Positions 1-13,485 of a stretch of DNA of 64,000 nucleotides are shown here, piece by piece. The DNA lies in NCBI GenBank assembly GCA_007258455.2, contig VDFB02254868.1:1-64000 (forward strand), read 5' to 3'. Both the position numbers and the translations under genes were made by a program. A model generated the notes under the pieces. That model was given only the letters and a program-made list of their open reading frames with translations, had not been told where the DNA came from and ran no database searches. This stretch comes from Sequoia sempervirens (lineage: Eukaryota > Streptophyta > Pinopsida > Cupressales > Cupressaceae). The number at the start of each line of letters is the position of its first letter. Positions within the stretch are counted from its first letter, which is position 1.

Positions 1-2093
1 ATTCTTTAGAATATTCTCATGGGTGAGAGAAAAGGATATTTAGTTAATTAAAACTAAATTAAATTGTGAATAGGAGGAATATTTCCTTGCAAGTGGGAGG
101 AATTGGATTAATTGGATAGTTGCTAATTGAAAAAGGGTTTAATCATGCAATTAGGGGAATTAGAAGAATAAAGTGATATTTATTAAATTAAATGATTTAA
201 TGAAAGGGGGAAAGGTGAAATGACATTTAATTAAATAACTTAGGGTTATTTAATTAAATAAGAAGACTTAGGGAATTAAATTAAATAGTTTGATTTATTT
301 AATTTAATGAGACAAAATATTGGCATGGAAGGGGGTGAATTAACCTAATTAAATGAATTAGGTTAATAGATGCAAATGATGCAATTAATTAAATAGCTAG
401 GCTAATTTAATCAATTAAGTAAAAAGAGGATGGGTTTCAAGAGGAAATGATGTTAGTATACCTAATTCGAGTGTATGATATCATTCAGGACATTTTTTCA
501 GTGTCTACAATACATGACATTATAAATATGCAAGCTAGCAAAAAAACACCAAACATAAAGGCCATTAGTAAAATATGGCATAAAGAAATATCGCCATGGG
601 AAATAACACAACACTAGAAAGATTGTGTAGGATTTCAAGAAATTGTCCTTGATTATGTGAAGTGCATGCAAAATTAACAAAATAAGACAAACCTAGGGAC
701 TTTGTCCAACTGCTATTATAACTCTATGCATCACTTTTCTCTATAAATTAAACTATCTAAAAGTAGGCTAAAAATATGTCTTGCACAAGTGTGGAAATAT
801 GTAGTTGGTATATTAACAATAGGAAAGACAATCAAAAGTTTGCAAATTTAAGAGTGCACACATCAACTAATAAAATGTTAGAAGATTTCACATCTCTACA
901 CACAATAGATATTGAGACAAGAGAATGTTATAATGATAATTTTTAATAGAAATCCATTGAAAATGAGAAAAATGATATAAATATTCTATTGCACTAGAAT
1001 TACCCTTATGAATGTTTGGCCTCATAAGGAAATTGCTTGCTCTTCCAGATCCAACATGTTCATAATGGACATCTTGCATATTGTTCTTAAAAAAAGTATG
1101 CATTCCAAGGAATGATATTATAGAGGAAAAAATATTTGTATAAATATCGAAGTCAAGATAATGTTCAAAGAAAATAAAATGCAAACAAAGTGAAGTTGAC
1201 TCCCTTGTCATATTTCGATGCCTCTAAAACATGACTTTTTCTTTGCACAAAGAACCCAAATAATCCTTCACTAGACCTGAGCTAGGATGAGATGGGACGA
1301 CTCTAGAATAGGGGCAACGTCTACCTAGTCAACAAATTGTACATTTGATTGTATTTATTAATTAATTGAAAATAAAAAATGCATTATATTCTAATTGTCA
1401 ATAAGATCAAATGTGGAGTCTAATGACTACATAGACAATACACTAAAATAGGAAAGCAATGCCAAGGCTATAAATCTCCCTTCCTAATTTCTATCCATAG
1501 TCAACATGGTTTCTAGATGATGTAAAAAAATATATTCACATAGTAGCATGGTCATGCTAGATAGGAAAAAGTAAACTTGGTTTATTGTTTCATCTCAAAG
1601 ATAGTGGGCAAGTTCATATGTAAATCGTATTTGAAATCCAAGGTGCATTGCAAAGAACCAATGCATATTCTTCTTGTGTGACTCAAAGTATGAATGAGAT
1701 TGCTACTATGCCATTTTCCTCATCTAACATGACTGCACAATGCATTCCACTGATACATATATATACAAGATAAAAGAATTCCATCAACATTGTAATTTTT
1801 TAAAAAATAGTCATGTGCCACAATGGTGAGATGGATATGAAGACATGATTGGTGGAATACACTATTTTGAGTGAATAAGTCACTCACCTCACTTCTGAAA
1901 CACCTCAAGGATCATCTCGTATCTATGTTTATAGAAACATTCTTGAAGGAAAGTAACCGGATAAATCTTTAAATTTGCAAGATTTTTTTGGTTTGTAGAC
2001 CTCGAGGTATTCATTCATAGTTTTGAACAAGTGAGATGTGGATGTAATAATATTATGATTAAGTTGATCCATAAATCTCTAGACATGAGGGTG
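1..2093. other. AT-rich flank without a recognisable gene
   Basis: The first ~450 bases are a low-complexity mixture of TTAATTAAAT-like words. From about 480 to 2090 there are only short open frames, on the minus strand, the longest 107 codons at 888-1211. None shows a motif that I recognise, and none has a partner exon. The stretch could be an old, decayed repeat. Its right edge is fixed by the target-site duplication of the copia element that begins at 2099. Confidence 0.5.
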
Positions 2094-2098
2094 GATCA

Positions 2099-2517
2099 TG
2101 TTGTGGAAATGAAAACATAAAACCCACAAACTTAAAATAATATTGCAACATAAGTTAGTTGTAAATAAGTAATGAAGATTATAAAATGGAATAACAAAAT
2201 AGTAGACAAGACACATATTTGTGGTAAAACCTTGGCAATATGTCAAGGAAACATCCATGGGGAAAAGTATCAATATTCTTATTGCTCAGATAAAATGATT
2301 ACAATCTTCACATAGTTGGTGCTCTTCAATTACAGTTCATTACAATGATTTTGTCTTTAAGGAAACAAGATATATATAATATCTTCAACTTGTGTCAAAC
2401 TTGGAAAAAACTAACTTTGTTTTTATATTTTGTTTTTATCTTTTTGATTTAAATCTTTATCTTTTCTAAAGATAATATTTTGCTTTATTTTTATTTTATT
2501 GTTTTCATTATCTAACA
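2099..2517 (-). repeat. 3' LTR of the outer copia element
   Basis: This ~419-bp repeat begins TGTTGTGG on the plus strand and ends TCTAACA, giving TG...CA termini. It aligns along its length with 13486-13915, including the block CAAGGAAACATCCATGGGG. On the minus strand it is preceded by a purine-rich tract (about 2518-2530), the expected polypurine tract. Confidence 0.85.
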
Positions 2518-2589
2518 ATCTCCACCTTGACAACAATTTACTTGATACTTTCCCATGCCCATTCATCACCTTTTCTGCAAACCAAGAGA

Positions 2590-5500
2590 AGTCAAACTCC
2601 ACATCAACTTCTCTAATTGTACTGGTTTTATAAATGTGTTTGTACAATTTTCTAGTGTATGAAATTTCTCAAGAGCTACTCCACCTCATCAATAACATGT
2701 CTTACAAAATGGAATTTAATCATAATATGCTTAGTCCTATTGTGATAAGCTAGATTTTTAGTCAAATATATAACACTTTGACTATCAAAAAATATAATCA
2801 CCTTGTATTGCACTTTTCTAAACTCACCCAAAAAGACCCTTCAACCAAATTTCCTCTTTGCATGCATGTGAGATAGCCATATACTCTACCTCAGTAGTGG
2901 ATAAAGTAACTATTTTTTGAAGCTTTGACATCCAAAAAATGGGTCCTCATGCAAGAGTAAAGACAACCTGATGTAGATATCCTTTTGTACAAATCACCTA
3001 CAAAATATGAATCAACATAACCGCAAATTGAACCACTACAACCATCAAATGTGATACAATAATCACTTGTGCCTCTAAGATATTGAAGCACCCATTTCAT
3101 TGTTGCCCAATTCTCTTTACCTGGATTCCATGTATCTACCAAAAATGCCAACTACATGTGAAACATATGGTCTTGTACATACCATTGCATACATTAAACT
3201 TCCTATTGCATTAGCATACGGTGCATGAGACATATAATCCTTTTCTTCTTTATTAGTAAGACATAAACCTAAAGAAAGCTTAAAATGAGAAGCTAAGTGG
3301 ATATTCTAGTTTCACATTCATCATACCAAATCTTATGAGGATCTTCTCCACACTCTTGTTGGGATAACCAAAGCTTACCATGTTCCCTGTCTCTATGTAT
3401 TTCCATGCCCAATTTTTTTTGTTGTTGCTCCTAGATCCTTCATATCAAAATTCCTATCCATCTAAGCCTTTAACTCATTGATCTCAACTATGCTTTTGCT
3501 TGCAACAAGCATATCATCAACCTATAATACCAAGATAGTGAATAAAACATTTTTCAAATTTTAAAGTAAAAAAAATGGTCATACTCACTCCTTGTAAAAT
3601 TTTGGCTCACCATGAAGGAATCAACTTCTTGTACCATTACTTGGGAGATTGCTTCAAGCCATACAATGAATTTTTGAGTTTGCAAATGAATTTCCTGTTG
3701 CGATCTTGAACAAACCCTTTTGGTTGTTCTATATATATCTCCTCATCCAAACATCCATGTAAAAATATTGTTTTAACATCTAATTTCTCCAACTCAAGAT
3801 GAAGAAAAGAAAGAAGTGCTAAAACAACTCGAATAGAAACTAGCTTAACAACTAGTGAAAAAAATTCATGAAAATCAATACCTTCCCTTTGAGAATACCC
3901 TTTTGCTACCAATATTTCTTTGTACCTTTCAACTTTATCATCAATGACCTTCAATTTGAAGACCCATTTGCAACCAACAACTTTTCTACCCTTTGGGAGT
4001 TCAACTAGGTCTCATGTTTTATTATTCTCCAAGGCATCCATTTATTCTTTCATTGCTATTTTCCATTGAGCATTTTTAGCACCATCCATGAATTCTTGAT
4101 ATCAACTAGGTTCCCCATCATTAGAAATCAAAGCAATAGATACAACATAATCATCATACCTTTTTGGTGGATTTCTGACCCATGTAAATCTCCTTAGATC
4201 TAGTTGTGGAATTTTCACATTTTCTTGTAGATTTTCTGCATCCTCATCTTCATCTTTAGAAGCTTCTTCTTGCTCCCTATTTTTTATAGATGGATGAGTT
4301 TCCAATTGATTTTTTTGATGTTGAGGTACATGTTCCTATTCCAAATCAACTTCTACTATGTTTGATTTTATAAGAGGAGATTCATCAAATATTACATCTC
4401 TGCTAATAATGACTTTGTGGGTAGTAGGATCCCACAATTTGTATCCCTTAATTCTATCACCATAATGAACAAATATTTTTCTTGGATTTGAGACCTAATT
4501 TAGAATGTCGATCTTTTGAAATGAGAGCATATGCATCACAACCAAAAAAAATTAGATTTGAATAGTCACAAGAATGACCTATTCATACCTCTTTAGGAAT
4601 CTTATAATTTATTGGAACTGATGGTGACTGATTTACTAGATAAAAATTTACAGAGACTACTTCTTCTGAAAAATCTTGTTGCAACTTGGTATTATTGAGC
4701 ATGCTCCTTTCTCTCTCTAGAAGAGTCCTATTCATGCATTCACCAACACCATTTTGTTGAGGAGTGTAAACAATGGTTTTATTCCTTTTGATCCCAACTT
4801 CCTTATAATAATTTTCAAATTCCAAAGATGTGAAATCACCTCCATTATTTTTTCTTAAACACTTAATTGATCTTCTAGTCCTCTTTTCAACCAAAAATCT
4901 AAACTTCTTAAATACACTAAACACATCAACTTTACTTTTAAGAATATAGACCCACACCTTCCTAGAGTAGTCATCTATAAATGTCACAATATATGATGAT
5001 CCTCCAAAAGAAACTATAGCGGATGGTCCCAAAACATTTGAATTCAAATATAATCTCTAGAATACCATTACATGTATGATTACCTACTTTAAACTTTTAT
5101 CTAGATTGATTCCCATAAACACAATGCTTGTAGAAATTCAAATTCAAGGATTTTAGATTTGAAAGTAACTTACAGTTCAACAATACCTTCAACCTTTTCT
5201 CACTCATATGATCTAGTCATTGATGCCATAAATGAGTAGATTCATTTTCTTCCTCAAATACCACAACCATTTTGTTTATTACAATACTCCCTTCTAGCTT
5301 GTAAAGGTTTCAAATATTTGTAGCCTTCATGACCAACAAAATTCCCTTGAACACTTTCATTGATCCACCTTGACCTGTAAATTTATAACCTCTAGAATCC
5401 AAAACTCCCAAGGAAATTAAATTATTTTTGAGTTTTGACACATGTCTTACCTTTGTTAATGTCCTCACAATACCATCAAACATTTTAATCTTAATGCTCC

Positions 5501-6214
5501 TAATCCCAATAGTCTTACAAGAAACATTATTTTCCATGAGAACAACATTACCAAATCCATAGCTTGGTAAGAAGAAAACTAATTCTTATATGGAAACATG
5601 TGATTAGAAGCACCAGGATCTAATAACTATTCCTCATGATATTGTAAGGAATTACAAATAGATAAAACTTCATCAATCGTACTTGAACTTATCTCAACTA
5701 GATTTGCTTCCTTTTTGGAGTCATCATTAACTTCTTTCCTCTTCCAACAATATTTCATGAGATGCCCTGATTTATTACAATACCAACATTTTCCCTTACC
5801 CTTTTTGCCTTTTGACTTCTAGATCTAGATGTACCTTTCAAATCTTCCCCTTTTTCTATGGGTCGACCCCTAAGCACCATTGCTTCTAATGTGGAGGATT
5901 CTATGTTAGAATTCCTCCACACCTCTTTAGACAACAAAGATCCCACAAAAAAATCAAATTCAAAGGTGTTAGTTGTGCTAAAGCTAATAGAAGTGGCTAA
6001 GTGATTTTAGGATTTGGGCAATGAACACAATAATGTAACTGTCTTGTCTTCATCTTCGAATTTTACACACATACTAACTAATTGACATATAAGAGTATTG
6101 AAAATATTTAAACCAACATTTTTATACCTTCTTTCATTCACAAACTATATAATTGTCTCTTCAAGTAGATCCATTTTATTAGGGATTTTTTCATATAAAG
6201 ACTCCATTTTACTT
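2590..6214 (-). pseudogene. Decayed copia gag-pol (C-terminal gag to RNase H), outer element
   Basis: Reading right to left on the minus strand, I see a CX2CX4HX4C zinc knuckle (CWYCNKSGHLMKYC, ~5720-5800), a protease motif changed from DSG to DPG (LLDPGASNHMF, ~5620), an integrase core (4583-5047), reverse transcriptase (3637-3954, with LDVKTIFLHG) and RNase H (2830-3151, with GYVDSYF and STTEVEYMA). These are the standard copia domains. The copy is dead. The integrase catalytic Asp of the usual DNGGEF motif is Asn (NNGGDF), the YVDD box reads stop-VDD at ~3515, and there are many frameshifts. The rest of gag lies beyond the inner element at 13157-13419. Confidence 0.85.
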
Positions 6215-6219
6215 CATAA

Positions 6220-7499
6220 TGTTAAACAAGACAACTGCGAGGGGGGGGGGCGAATCAGTTGTAGCAAATTTTACTTTTATAAATTCATTGAAACTTAGAT
6301 CAATCACAATTCTTAACTTTGCTAAAATGATTGAACATTAAGTGCAAGTGCAAAAACTATAAAACATCACACAAACACAGTAACACTAGATTTACATGGA
6401 AAAAACAATGAGGGAAAAGCCACTTCAAGGATTAACTCACACTATAGAGAATATCAAACCAATTACAAAAATGCTCACTGCCTGAGAAAAAGGCTCACTA
6501 CCAAAACAAGGACTCATTGTCCAATAGGGCTAACCACCCGGAGGGCTCATTTCCACAGAGATACAAAGAAGATAGAAGAGATATGTTACAGAGAGAAAAA
6601 AATCACAATGCAACAGAGAAATCCACCACAATTTGCTCAACCACTTGTAGACATGCATGAATGATAGAGTCCACCTTCAACTCACTGCATCTGGAAACTC
6701 GGTGTTTAGACTTCACACTGATCTGCCACACTCACATTACATTCATCCACTTGATTCACACCTACTTCACATCTATTTTCTCTATTTCTTTGCACTTATC
6801 TCTTTGTTCTACATTCACCACTAACTCATCCTATATTTATACCATCTTCAACTTTGAAACATATCCAAAGTCGACCATCCATCATTAAATTCAAATTAGG
6901 TTGGTGCCAAAATATCCTAGGGTGAAATTAGAATGAGGGAAACCCAAACACATGCTTGATGAGGACCCAAATAGGTCCCAACACACACTTCATCAATTCT
7001 GAAGGTAGTGTTTAACACAAGGTTGACCAAACTAGTGTAAAACACATAAAACAATTAAGCACAATCTTTCCAAATGCTGAAATGATCTTCAACACAATCA
7101 TAACAACTTAACTCTAGAACTACAAGTCATAAGACTTAACCAAAGAGAAATCCAAACCAAAAAAATTTCTCCCGAATCTCAGTCAAATACACAGAAAACC
7201 ATAGTTCACAATTGGTGAACATAACTTGCACTGTACAATGAATCAAAAACCAAAAATATGGATATAACAGCTTCCAACAACCATGATCAACATATCTAAA
7301 CCACACACATAAAAGCAAAACCCAAAGCAACCACTAAACATCTAGAATCTTCCTACAATACAATTTTCTCAATATCCTCTACATATATAGCCAATAACCT
7401 GCATCCATGACATTAATGACAATAACAACCAATTGATAAACAATTGACTAATTGACATCAATGAAAACACCTTGCAAAAACTTCTTCATACTTGCAACA
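6220..7499 (-). repeat. 3' LTR of the inner copia element
   Basis: The repeat matches 11883-13156 almost throughout. The plus-strand right edge ends CTTGCAACA, so the LTR begins TGTTGCAAG in the element's own sense. It holds a run of ten or more G at 6241-6250 where the other LTR reads only a short G run, a length change typical of homopolymers. The two LTRs differ at many positions, so the insertion is not recent. Confidence 0.9.
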
Positions 7500-7513
7500 A
7501 TCTCCCCCTTTGT
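7500..7513 (-). promoter_or_regulatory. Polypurine tract of the inner copia
   Basis: On the minus strand the sequence ACAAAGGGGGAGA lies directly before the LTR start TGTTGCAAG. This is the standard position of the plus-strand priming site of LTR retrotransposons. Confidence 0.75.
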
Positions 7514-7833
7514 CATTGATGTCAACACATGATATGAAAAACCATCAAAGACAACATACTAGCTCTGAACACACTTCTTATGATTTTTCTTTATGTTCCC
7601 CCCCCTTAGTAGATAAATTTTTTTTTCACATCTTTCTCATCTCCCACTTTGACATCAATGGCAAAGGAAAAATATGTTTTACATTGATTTTTCCTTTGAA
7701 ATTAAAAACAAAATACTCATACAATGATAACACATGACACTACCTGCTCCCTTTGAGAGGTAGCCACCAAAACATCAGTCCAAAAGAAAGATAGATCTAT
7801 AGATCCACTAGACTGATGCATATCCATATGCAT

Positions 7834-10800
7834 CTAGTTCAAGAAAGGAGGGACAATGACCCCTAACTTTTCCCAAAGATACTCAAAAGTATCTTTAGGA
7901 AGAGCCTTCGTGAATATATCAGCAATCTGATCCTTCATAGGGACATACTCAAGCTTTACTTAATTTTCCACAACCTTCTCTCTCAAGAAATGATACTTGA
8001 TAGATATATGCTTTGTCCTTGAGTGCATCACTAGATTCTTTGAAATGTTAATTGCACTTGTGTTATCACAGAAGATAGAAATAGGATAATCATACACAAC
8101 TATGATATCTTTCAATATTTGTTTCATCCATAGAACTTGTGTATAGCAAGATGCAAAAACAATATACTCAGCTTCAATAGTAGATAAATAAACTAAATCT
8201 TTCTTTTTACTCAACCATGCCACCAATTTGTAACCAAGAAAGAATGCACCACCACTTGTACTTTTCTTGTCATCTAGACATCTAGCCAAATATGCATTTG
8301 TATAAGCACTTAGTGAAAAGTCAGTATCTCTAGGATACCACAAGCCATAATCTAGAGTCCCATTCAAATTTTTGAATATTCTTTTAACAACAAAAACATG
8401 TGTTTATTTAGGATCTTATTGAAATCTAGCCACAAGATAGACAACATGCATAATATCCAGTCTAGTAGCAGTCAAATACAATAGTACACTAATCATAGAT
8501 CTATACTTGCTCTGATCAACCTTAGGTGAATCATCATCTTTACCTAATTTGAAACCAGTCACCATAAGAGTGCATACGGTCAGTTTGGAATCTTCCATCC
8601 TAAACTTCTTCAACATCTCTCTCGCATAATTAGACTGTGAAATAAAGATTTGTTTCTCTATTTGATTAATTTGCAGCCCAAGAAATAAATTCATCTCTTC
8701 AAACATAGACATCTCAAACTCTTTTTGCATCTCTTCTGCAAACATTTTACACATAGTTTCATTTCCTCCAAAAATAATGTCATCAACATATACAACCACA
8801 ATCAAGATTTTGTCATTTTCAACTTTAAAGTATAGGTTACTATCTGTCATACCTTTGTCAAAACCTTGTTGAATCAAGTACCTGTCTAATCTTGCATACC
8901 AAGCTCTAGGAGCTTGCTTCAAACCATATAAAGCTTTCTTCAATCCTCAGAGACTATATCCGGGGCTTGATCCGGACAACAAAATCCTCCGCCCAAGGAC
9001 CCTTCAGTTTCGTCTGAGTCCAAAATACTTTTGAGACCATCCATGGGATTCTGAAACTCCATGGCACTCAAGGCCTGCCCTGCCCAGCATCCCATGCCTT
9101 TGCTCTGTGAAAATCCTCACATGCCTCAGCCAGCTGGCATCACCTCTCCTAGAGCCCCAACTTATTTTAACACCACCATCCCAAGTTTGCTGTTTCTGTT
9201 TTCTGTCTCGTAATGGGTTCCAAAGCTGATTCTTCTCAATCCCAAGTTCTTCCTCCAACCCTCACCAGTGCCTTTGAAAAAACACAAACAGACACCCAAC
9301 AAAACCATGCCTGTACCCTTTCTCTGTTCCCAGTTTGACCAATACCTTTCCCAATCTTCTCCACAACGGTGCATCCCAGGGTGACACTACGGGAGCTTCT
9401 TCTTCCTTTTCTTCTTCTTCATTTTGCTTCTCTTGCTCATCCTTTTCCTGTTCTTCCACAATTTCTTCAATTCTTACACAATCAGGTTCATCAGATACAT
9501 ATCCATCAACATCAATTGAATTCTTCATTATTCCATCAACTTTGACATTTTTGCTTTCTACAATTTTCCTTAGTCTTTTGTTGAAACATTTGTAAGCCTT
9601 GCTTCTAGTAGAATATCCAAGAAAAATGCCTTCATCACTTCTTGCATGAAACTTTCCTAAACTTTCTTCATCCCTTTTGATATAATGTTTGCTTCTAAAT
9701 ACCTTGAAATATTAAATAGTAGGAATTATCCACACCATAGCTCATAAGGGGGTCTTTGTACTATTTTCTCTTGCTTGAAATCGATCGAATACATAAACAA
9801 TAGTGTGAATAACTTCTCTCCAGTAAACTTCCAGTAAACCTGCCTCAGTAATCATTGATCTAGTAGCCTCTTGAACTATTCTATTCTTCCTTTCAGCAAC
9901 TCCATTTTGCTGAGGAGTTCTTGGAGTAGATATCTGCCTTTTTATTCCATGCACTTCAAAAAACATATTAAACTCATGGGCAGTGAATTCACCACCTCTA
10001 TCAGACCTTAAGCATTTTATCCTCAAATTTACGTCATTTTCAACCATAGATTTGAATTTCTTGAATCTATCTAATGCATCTGATTTCTCTCTAAGAAATG
10101 TAACCCATGTATATCTAGAATAATCATCAATCAAAGGCATAAAGTACCTTTCACCTTGTAGACTTCTTGCTCTTGTAGCACCATAGATATCTACATGAAT
10201 TAAATCCAGTAGTCCAGTAGTAGATTGTTCCTTTGATCTATAATGATTTCTTGTTTTCTTCCCAAACTGACAATTCCTGCAAATAGCATTAACAGACTTT
10301 GTAATCCTTGGTAAATCTCTCATGGTTTGAACTACACTAATCCTTGCCAAGTTATCAAAATTCATATGACACATTCTTTGATGCCACAACCAACTGTCAT
10401 TAATCCGAGTCATAAAGCATCATCCATCAACACCCTTAAGTTGATAGATATTTCCTTTAGATTTATTTCTTGCAACAATCACTGTTCTGGATCCTTTCTT
10501 GATCTCACATCTTTCATGCTCAAATACAAGATTATATCCTTTAGTGCACATCTGTCCAACACTCAAAAGATTATGCCTTAAACCCTTAACATAATAGACA
10601 TCATCAATATTATTCTTGCCATCAAAACTTACTGAACCTATCCCACAAATTTTAGCACCAGTATCATCTCCAAACATAACTAAGCCGCCATCATAGTTTT
10701 CAAGTTTAAAAAACTTACTCTTATCACCAGTCATGTGATGTGAACGACCACTATCAACAACCCAATAGTTCTTTTCCTGTTTAGCATGTAGGGCAGAGAT

Positions 10801-10899
10801 TACTGTACCTTCATTTTTCTCCTTCTCCAGAAGGCATTCCTTCACCCATTTTTTAGAATTAACAAAGTAGGTTAATCTTTTATAGCCAAGAACAAGCAT
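7834..10899 (-). pseudogene. Copia pol of the inner element (protease, integrase, part of RT, RNase H)
   Basis: In order on the minus strand: a protease with WVVDSGRSHHMTGD (10420-10899); an integrase (9742-10413) with the H/C zinc finger (WHQRMCH...CRNCQFGK) and the three catalytic acidic residues in HVDIYG, SDRGGEF and NGVAERKN; an acidic linker (~9400-9600); the C-terminal half of reverse transcriptase (8416-8943, KKALYGLKQAPRAWY and YVDDIIFGG); and RNase H (7960-8367, STIEAEY). The end KDTFEYLWEKLG and the stop at 7834-7836 follow an in-frame stop at ~7957. The N-terminal half of RT is missing and unrelated sequence lies at 8946-9375, so the copy cannot make a functional polymerase. Several frames are separated by shifts. 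Confidence 0.9.
8946..9375. other. Foreign ~430-bp segment inside the copia pol
   Basis: This block is visibly richer in GC than the pol around it and interrupts copia homology. On its left, RT resumes at KKALYGLKQAP. On its right, the acidic linker after integrase breaks off. It replaces the N-terminal half of RT. On the plus strand it resembles the start of a host gene: a pyrimidine-rich leader and then an ATG at ~9213 opening a 41-codon frame (MGSKADSSQSQVLPPTL...). I do not recognise the protein. It could be a captured gene fragment or filler from a repair event. Confidence 0.55.
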
Positions 10900-11009
10900 T
10901 CATTTTCATCGAGATCTCCATAATCACATTCTTGATCAGATATAATAGTGTCCTCATTCACATAATATGCTCTATTGATCTTCTTACCTTTCTTTTCTTT
11001 CTCATATCT

Positions 11010-11821
11010 TTATTTATTCCTCTTAGCTCTTTTTAGACACCTTGTAGCACAATGACCTATTCCTCCACAACTAAAGCACTTAAAGGGTAAATTACCTTCA
11101 TACTTGCCAGATCCTTTCTTCATCTTTCTCACAAAGTTAGCTTTTTCTTCATCAAGATTTTCTTCATCTGAATCTTCAGCTTTTGTAGCCTTAAAAGAAG
11201 TCTCTGATTTAAATCCATTTCTCAAATTCAACTTTCTCATCTCATAAGATGACAGAGTTCCCAATAACTAATCTTTACTGTAAGTCTTATAATTTATATG
11301 TTCCTCAATAGCACATACCTTTTCACTGTAAGCATAAGGGAGAGTTCTAAGAATCTTCTTTACAATTCTGGATTCATCTATTGTAGCACAAGTCCTTGCA
11401 TTCCAGCTACTACCTCATCCAATCTTTGTGCATAAGCTTTGATATTCTCATCTTCAGACATATGTAGGAGCTCAAACTGTGTCTCTAAATTTTGCAATTT
11501 TGCCTCTTTGACCCTTTCATCACCTTCATGTGCCTTTTCTAGAGCATCCCAAACTTCCTTAGTAGTCTTTAGATTTTGAACTTTAATCAACTCAGAATGT
11601 ACAAGACTATTCTTCAAAATGTACTTTTCCTTAGTGTTTGCTTCATGTGCCTTGATCTCATCAGCTGTACTTGGACCATTAGCAAGAGGAGTGTAAGGAT
11701 TCTTATAATCTTTCTCCACATCATATCCACAATACTCTAGATACTCTTCCATCAATATTTTCCAGATTGCATAATTAGTTTCATCGAACCTCAGATAATC
11801 ATGAGTAATTTTTCCATCCAT
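11010..11821 (-). pseudogene. Copia gag of the inner element
   Basis: The frame opens at 11821 (MDGKITHDYLRFDETNYAIW), typical of copia gag, which forms the virus-like particle. A frameshift near 11390, followed by a TAG near 11266 (SKD-stop-LLGTL), splits it. The last part (11010-11264) has the nucleocapsid zinc knuckle CFSCGGIGHCATRC (CX2CX4HX4C) and a basic tail. It lies directly downstream of the primer-binding site at 11862-11877, as expected. Confidence 0.85.
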
Positions 11822-11861
11822 CCCAGACCTTCCTTAAGCGGTTAAGTTCTTCTCCAAGGAA

Positions 11862-11877
11862 CCAAGCTTTGATACCA
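11862..11877 (-). promoter_or_regulatory. Primer-binding site of the inner copia (Met-tRNAi type)
   Basis: The minus strand reads TGGTATCAAAGCTTGG, complementary to the 3' end of plant initiator Met-tRNA, five bases inside the 5' LTR. Confidence 0.8.
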
Positions 11878-11882
11878 TTTTT

Positions 11883-13156
11883 TGAACAAGAAAATTGAGA
11901 GGGGGTGTGAATCAGTGAATCAGTTGTAGAAAATTTCACTTTTATAACTTCACCGAAACTTAGATCAATCACAATTCTTAACTTTGCTAAAATGATTAAA
12001 CATTAAGTGCAAGTGCAAAAACTATAAAATATCACACAAACACAATAACACTAGATTTACATGGAAAACCCAATGAGGGAAAAGCCACTTCAAGGATTAA
12101 CTCACACTATAGAGAATATCAAACCAATTACAAAAATGCTCACTGCCAAAACAAGGACTCACTGTCCAATAGGGCTAGCCACCCGGAGGGCTCATTGCCA
12201 CAGAGATACAAAGAAGATAGAAGAGATATGTTACAAAGAGAAAAAAATCTCAATGCAATAGAGAAATCCACCACAATTTTCTCAACCACTTGTAGACATG
12301 CATGAATGATGAAGTCCACCTTCAGCGCACTGCATCTGGAAACTCAACATTTAAACTTCGCACTGATTTTCCACAATCACATTACATTCATCCACCTGAT
12401 TCGCACCTGCTTCGCATCTATCTGCTATATGTCTTTGCACTTATCTCTTTGTTCTACTTTCACCACTAACTCATCCCATATTTATACCATCTTCAACTTT
12501 GAAACATATCCAAAGTTGGCCATCCATCATTACATTGAAATTAGGTTGGTGCCAAAACATCCTAGAGTGGAATTAGAATGAGGATGACCTAAACACACGC
12601 TTGATGAGGAACCAAATAGGTCCCAACATGCTTTATCAAATTTGAAAGTAGTTTTTAACACAAGGTCGACCAAACCAGTGTAAAACACATAGAACAGTTA
12701 AGCACAATCCTTTCAAATGCCAAAATTATCTTCAACATGATCATAACAACTTAACTCTAGAACTGCAAGTCATAAGACTTAACCAAAGAGAAATTTGGAC
12801 CAACAACATTTCTCTTGAACCTCAGCTAGATACATAGAAAACCACAGTTCACAACTGATGAACATAACTCACACTGTGCAATGAATTGAAAACCAAAAAT
12901 ATGGATATAGCAACTTCCAACAACCATGATCAACATATCTGAACTGCACACACATAGAAGCAAATCCTGAAGCAAAACCTGAAGCAACCACTGAACACCT
13001 GCAATATTCCTTCAATAAAATTTTCTCAATATCCTCTACATATACAACCAATAACCTACATCAATGACACTAATGACAACAAGAACCAGTTGATAACCAA
13101 TTGACTAGTTGACATCAATGACAACGCCTTGCAACAACTTCTTCATACTTGCAACA
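11883..13156 (-). repeat. 5' LTR of the inner copia element
   Basis: Partner of 6220-7499. It starts TGAACAAG on the plus strand and ends CTTGCAACA. The plus-strand right edge is followed directly by the target duplication CATAA (13157-13161). The shared block TTACATGGAAAA(C)CCCAATGAGG is typical of the R region of plant copia LTRs. Confidence 0.9.
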
Positions 13157-13419
13157 CATAAGCCTACTGTTGTTTCCTCTTCAACAATATTGAAAAGAAC
13201 ATCATCTACTAAATACAATTGATTTGTGCTAAGAGCTCTTGTATCAAGATCCTCCCAGTCCTCATCAGTCATATTTGTAAATTTCTTTCACTTTCCTGCC
13301 AACACTTTGTGCAATCCTTGTTGCACTAACAAATCACACATTGTGAACTTCCATAGCTCAAAGTTATTCTTTCCATTGAATTTCTCCACCTCAAACCTTG
13401 TATTTGAAACCTTTACCAT
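13157..13419 (-). pseudogene. N-terminal gag of the outer copia element
   Basis: From the ATG at 13417-13419 the minus strand reads MVKVSNTRFEVEKFNGKNNFELW and then MCDLLVQQGLHKVLAGK, the conserved start of a copia gag. The frame runs into the target duplication of the inner element. Its continuation lies at about 6214 and below, which confirms the order of insertion. Confidence 0.85.
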
Positions 13420-13485
13420 TTGATACTACAAAACAAGCATCAAATCCTAACACAAACATTGCAAAATAATTGCTTTGATACCACT

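Larger units (their letters stand above)
6220..13156 (-). mobile_element. Younger Ty1/copia retrotransposon nested in the outer copia
   Basis: This 6.9-kb minus-strand element has ~1.28-kb LTRs (6220-7499 and 11883-13156). It is flanked by a perfect 5-bp duplication, CATAA at 6215-6219 and 13157-13161. The primer-binding site is at 11862-11877 (minus TGGTATCAAAGC, initiator Met-tRNA), and a polypurine tract abuts the 3' LTR at 7500-7513. Gag and pol are present but carry stops and frameshifts, and the start of the reverse transcriptase is replaced by foreign sequence. It inserted into the gag of the outer element, so it is younger. Confidence 0.93.

Noticed and set aside
888..1211. 107-codon minus-strand ORF as a gene
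   Set aside because: No recognisable domain, no splice partners, and AT-rich low-complexity surroundings; left inside the unassigned flank.
9335..9595. Ser-rich plus-strand ORF (SSSFSSSSFCFSC...)
   Set aside because: It is the mirror of the acidic Glu-rich linker after the copia integrase.
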